Source: JBEVMS01 sp040508515
GTDB lineage: Bacteria; Pseudomonadota; Gammaproteobacteria; Xanthomonadales; Rhodanobacteraceae
Direction of reading: 5' to 3'
Length of the DNA stretch: 9,256 nt
NCBI GenBank assembly: GCA_040508515.1
Contig: JBEVMS010000053.1
Coordinates: 1-9,256, forward strand
Below, one piece after another: positions 6,307 to 9,256 of the stretch. Positions within the stretch are counted from its first letter, which is position 1, and every line of letters starts with the position of its first letter. A model generated the notes under the pieces. It made no database searches, was not told the origin of the DNA, and saw only the letters and a list, made by a program, of their open reading frames with translations. A program made the translations under genes and the position numbers.

Positions 6307-8265
6307 ATGACCGAACGCCACTACGATCTGATCTGCCTGGGTCGACTCGCCGTCGATCTGTATGCGCAACAACCCGGCGCGCGACTGGAAGACGCCTCCA
6401 GCTTCGCCAAGTACCTGGGCGGCTCCTCCGGCAACGCCGCGTTCGGCACCGCGCGGCTGGGCTTGAAGTCGGCCATGCTGACCCGCGTGGGCGATGATCA
6501 TATGGGCCGCTTCCTCACCGAAACCCTGCATAAGGAAGGCTGCGACACCAGCCATGTGGTGGTCGATGGCCAACGGTTGACCGGCATGGTGCTGCTGGGG
6601 ATCAAGGATCGCGATACCTTTCCGCTGATCTTCTATCGCGAGAACTGCGCCGACATGGCGCTGTGCGAAGAAGACATTGATGAAGCCTTCATCGCCTCGT
6701 CCAAGGCGCTGGCGATCACCGGCACGCATCTGTCCACGCCCACCACCCTGGCCGCCAGCCGCAAGGCGCTTGGCTTTGCGCGGCAGCACGCCGTGCGCAC
6801 CGTGCTGGATATCGACTACCGCCCCGTGCTGTGGGGGCTGGCCGGCCGCGCCGATGGCGAAACGCGCTTTATCGCCGACCACGCGGTCAGCGCGCATCTG
6901 CAAGCGCAACTGGGGCTGTTCGAGCTGATCGTCGGCACCGAGGAAGAATTCCACATCGCCGGCGGCAGCACCGAACTGATCGCCGCGCTGCAAGCGGTGC
7001 GCGCGGTCAGCGCGGCGACGCTGGTGATCAAGCGCGGCGCCGCCGGTTGCAGCGTGATCGAAGGGGCGATCCCCCACCATATCGAGCAGGCGGCGACCTA
7101 TCGCGGCACGCGGGTGGAGGTTCTCAACGTGCTGGGTGCGGGCGACGCCTTCATGGCCGGCTTTCTCTATGGCTGGCTGCGCGACCAGCCGATCGAGCGC
7201 GCCTGCGCCTACGCCAACGCGTGTGGCGCGATGGTGGTGTCGCGGCACGGCTGCGCGCCGGCGATGCCCAGTCGCGCCGAGCTGGATTACTTCCTCGCCC
7301 ACGCCGAACGGCTGCAACGGCCCGATCGCGACGGCGAGCTGGCGCATCTGCACCGGGTCAGCGTGCCGCGCCGGCATTGGGACGATCTGCACATCTTCGC
7401 CTTCGACCACCGACGCCAACTGTATGACCTGGCGCGCGAAGTCGGCGCCGACGAGGCGCGCTTGCCCAAACTCAAGCAACTGCTGGTGCAAACGGTGGCG
7501 CAGGCCGAGCAGCGCCTGGGGCTACAACAACGCATCGGCTTATTGTGCGATGGCGAGTACGGCCAAGACGCGCTCAACGACGCCAGCGGGCGCGGCTGGT
7601 GGATCGGTCGGCCGGTCGAACTGCCCGGCGCCAACCCGCTGGAATTTGAGGCCGGTCGCACGGTCGGCAGCGAGCTGCTGCGCTGGCCGATCGAGCAGGT
7701 GGTCAAATGCCTGGTGCCATTCGATCCCGATGGCAACCCCGACGCGCGGCTGGAACAGGAAACCCAGTTGCTGGCGTTGTACCAGGCCACCCGCGCCAGC
7801 GGGCACGAGCTGCTGTTGGAAGTGATTCCGCCGCCCAACCCGGCGACGCAGGCGAGCCAGGGCGAACGCGTGCTGCGCGCGCTCAAGCGCATCTACAACT
7901 TGGGTATCCGCCCCGAATGGTGGAAGCTTGCGCCGCTGCCGTCAGCAGATTGGGCCGCGCTGGACGCGCTGCTCGCCGAGCGCGATCCGTATTGCCGCGG
8001 CGTGCTGCTGCTGGGCCTCAATGCGCCGTTCGCCGAATTGGCGTCCGGTTTCGCCGCCGCCGCGCACAGCGCCAGCTGCCGCGGTTTCGCGGTCGGGCGC
8101 AGCATCTTCATGGAGCCGGCGCGCGCCTGGCTGCGCGGCGAGATCGACGACGCCGGACTGATCGCCCGCACCAGCGATGGCTTCGCCGAACTGGCCGCGC
8201 TGTGGCGTCAGGCCCGCGGCGAGCGTCACCCCCATTCTCACGAGGCCGTCGGCTATGCCGCATGA
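6307..8265 (+). CDS. iolC: 5-dehydro-2-deoxygluconokinase fused to a DUF2090 domain
   Basis: The 652-residue protein has two parts. Residues 1-335 are a PfkB/ribokinase-type sugar kinase: LGRLAVDLYA (11-20), the GGSSGNAAFGTARLG substrate region (38-52), DIDYRP (168-173), and the nucleotide and catalytic-base loop LGAGDAFMAGF (276-286) with Asp280. It phosphorylates 2-deoxy-5-keto-gluconate, the IolC step. Residues 345-640 match the DUF2090 domain often attached to proteobacterial IolC. Visible landmarks are FAFDHRRQ (364-371), LLCDGEYG (412-419), EVIPPPNP (505-512), RPEWWKLAPL (535-544) and CRGFAVGRSIFMEPA (591-605). That layout suggests a class I aldolase-like TIM barrel, with Lys540 a candidate Schiff-base residue and GRS a candidate phosphate loop. 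The domain may therefore replace IolJ and cleave the kinase product to dihydroxyacetone phosphate and malonate semialdehyde; this is inference. The stop codon overlaps iolD by 11 bp. Confidence 0.93.
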   Translation: MTERHYDLICLGRLAVDLYAQQPGARLEDASSFAKYLGGSSGNAAFGTARLGLKSAMLTRVGDDHMGRFLTETLHKEGCDTSHVVVDGQRLTGMVLLGIKDRDTFPLIFYRENCADMALCEEDIDEAFIASSKALAITGTHLSTPTTLAASRKALGFARQHAVRTVLDIDYRPVLWGLAGRADGETRFIADHAVSAHLQAQLGLFELIVGTEEEFHIAGGSTELIAALQAVRAVSAATLVIKRGAAGCSVIEGAIPHHIEQAATYRGTRVEVLNVLGAGDAFMAGFLYGWLRDQPIERACAYANACGAMVVSRHGCAPAMPSRAELDYFLAHAERLQRPDRDGELAHLHRVSVPRRHWDDLHIFAFDHRRQLYDLAREVGADEARLPKLKQLLVQTVAQAEQRLGLQQRIGLLCDGEYGQDALNDASGRGWWIGRPVELPGANPLEFEAGRTVGSELLRWPIEQVVKCLVPFDPDGNPDARLEQETQLLALYQATRASGHELLLEVIPPPNPATQASQGERVLRALKRIYNLGIRPEWWKLAPLPSADWAALDALLAERDPYCRGVLLLGLNAPFAELASGFAAAAHSASCRGFAVGRSIFMEPARAWLRGEIDDAGLIARTSDGFAELAALWRQARGERHPHSHEAVGYAA

Positions 8266-9256
8266 CACTTTGCCGTCCGACGCCCGCATGAGCGCAGCGC
8301 CTCCGACGGCACCGCACAACACACCCGCAGCGCGCGCCGATACGGTGCAGATCACGCCAACCGACGCATCCCGCGTGCGGCTGACCATGGCGCAGGCGCT
8401 GGTGCGCTACCTCGCGGTGCAGCAGGTGCGCGACGACGATGGCAAGATCGTGCCGCTGTTCGGCGGTGTGTTCGCGATCTTCGGTCACGGCAACGTGGCG
8501 GGCCTGGGCGAGGCGCTTTATCACGAGCGCGAGCGCCTGCCGACCTACCGCGCGCACAGCGAGCAAGGCATGGCCAATGCCGCGATCGCCTACGCCAAGG
8601 CGCACATGCGGCGACGCATGATGGCGGTGACCAGCTCGATCGGGCCCGGCGCCACCAACCTGGTCACCTCCGCCGCGCTGGCCCACGTCAACCGCCTGCC
8701 CGTATTGCTGCTGCCTGGCGATGTGTTTGTCTCGCGTGCACCCGATCCGGTGTTGCAGCAGTTGGAGGATTTCGGCGACGGCACGGTCAGCGTCAACGAC
8801 TGCCTGCGTCCGGTGTCGCGCTACTTCGATCGCATCGTGCGGCCCGAGCAATTGCTCAGCGCGCTGCCGCGCGCACTGCGCGTGCTGACCGATCCGGCGC
8901 TGTGCGGCCCGGTCACCCTGGCCTTGCCGCAGGACGTCCAGGCCGAGGCTTACGACTGGCCGCTGAGCTTCTTCGCGCCGCGGCTGCATACCTTCCGCGC
9001 GCCGCCGCCGCTGGCCGAGGAAATTGCGGCGGTCGCCAACGCGCTGCGCCAGGCCCAGCGGCCGGTATTGATCGCCGGCGGCGGCGTTCTCTACGGCCAG
9101 GCCAGTGCGGCACTGCGCCACTTCGCCGAGCGCCATCGCGTGCCGGTGGCCGAAACCCAAGCCGGCAAGGGCGCGCTGGCTTGGGATCACCCGCTGCAAC
9201 TGGGACCGGCCGGAGTCAGCGGCTCGACCGCCGCCAACGCGCTGCTGGTCGAGGCT
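8255..9256 (+). CDS. iolD: 3D-(3,5/4)-trihydroxycyclohexane-1,2-dione hydrolase (3' end missing)
   Basis: The frame is open for 334 codons to the right edge; the full enzyme is normally a little over 600 residues. IolD is a thiamine-diphosphate enzyme that hydrolyses the cyclic dione to 5-deoxy-glucuronate. Visible parts are the N-terminal ThDP-binding domain with TMAQALVRYLAVQQ (44-57), LFGGVFAIFGHGNVAGLGEA (68-87), RAHSEQGMANAAIAYAKA (99-116) with the likely cofactor-activating Glu103, and SSIGPGATN (127-135). The central domain follows from about 240, with RPVLIAGGGVLYG near 268-280. The start at 8255 has GAGG (8242-8245) 9 nt upstream and overlaps iolC by 11 bp; the next in-frame ATG, at 8288, has no ribosome site. 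The first 40 or so residues are a Pro/Ala/Thr-rich, probably disordered leader. Confidence 0.93.
   Translation, partial: MPHDTLPSDARMSAAPPTAPHNTPAARADTVQITPTDASRVRLTMAQALVRYLAVQQVRDDDGKIVPLFGGVFAIFGHGNVAGLGEALYHERERLPTYRAHSEQGMANAAIAYAKAHMRRRMMAVTSSIGPGATNLVTSAALAHVNRLPVLLLPGDVFVSRAPDPVLQQLEDFGDGTVSVNDCLRPVSRYFDRIVRPEQLLSALPRALRVLTDPALCGPVTLALPQDVQAEAYDWPLSFFAPRLHTFRAPPPLAEEIAAVANALRQAQRPVLIAGGGVLYGQASAALRHFAERHRVPVAETQAGKGALAWDHPLQLGPAGVSGSTAANALLVEA

Noticed and set aside
6307..9256. Frameshift or pseudogene in the iolC or iolD region
   Set aside because: Both frames are continuous with conserved motifs in order; the 11-bp overlap is a normal operon junction.

Overview
The window is high-GC bacterial DNA (roughly 65% by eye) that is almost fully coding. 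It carries most of an inositol uptake and catabolism cluster arranged around one divergent control region. Gene content and style fit a proteobacterium: an RpiR-type regulator, an IolC kinase fused to a DUF2090 domain, and a CUT2 sugar ABC transporter with a single-domain ATPase. A Xanthomonadaceae-like gammaproteobacterium is possible, but no sequence feature here settles the taxon.

Leftward arm (minus strand, read from about 2814 down to 1). First comes an RpiR/SIS-domain regulator (IolR-like). Its stop codon overlaps the start of a 330-residue inositol 2-dehydrogenase (IolG/IdhA type). A repeat-rich 223-bp gap follows, then a second, different Gfo/Idh/MocA dehydrogenase that runs off the left edge.

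Control region (2815-3016). This is the only divergent intergenic region. It holds two 16-bp palindromes of identical architecture (6-bp arms, 4-bp spacer) whose centres lie 29 bp apart. One matches the GGAA-N6-TTCC consensus reported, as I recall it, for IolR of Sinorhizobium meliloti. They are the best candidates for operators controlling both arms.

Rightward arm (plus strand, 3017 to the right edge). In order: a periplasmic sugar/inositol-binding protein, a strong GC-rich intercistronic hairpin, a CUT2 permease, a single-domain ATPase, a 217-bp gap, the IolC-DUF2090 fusion, and the first 334 codons of IolD, which overlaps iolC by 11 bp and runs off the right edge.

How the genes fit together. 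The ABC transporter imports a cyclitol. IolG, and possibly the second dehydrogenase for another isomer, oxidises it to an inosose. After a dehydration step (IolE, not seen here), IolD opens the ring. IolB (not seen here) isomerises the product. IolC phosphorylates 2-deoxy-5-keto-gluconate, and its DUF2090 domain may carry out the following aldol cleavage. The RpiR regulator probably senses a phosphorylated intermediate through its SIS domain. iolE, iolB and iolA/mmsA are expected outside the window. I see no new kind of system. The points worth following are the paired operators, the second dehydrogenase with a neutral cofactor-specificity position, the domain fusion, the half-size ATPase, and the unexplained intergenic repeats.
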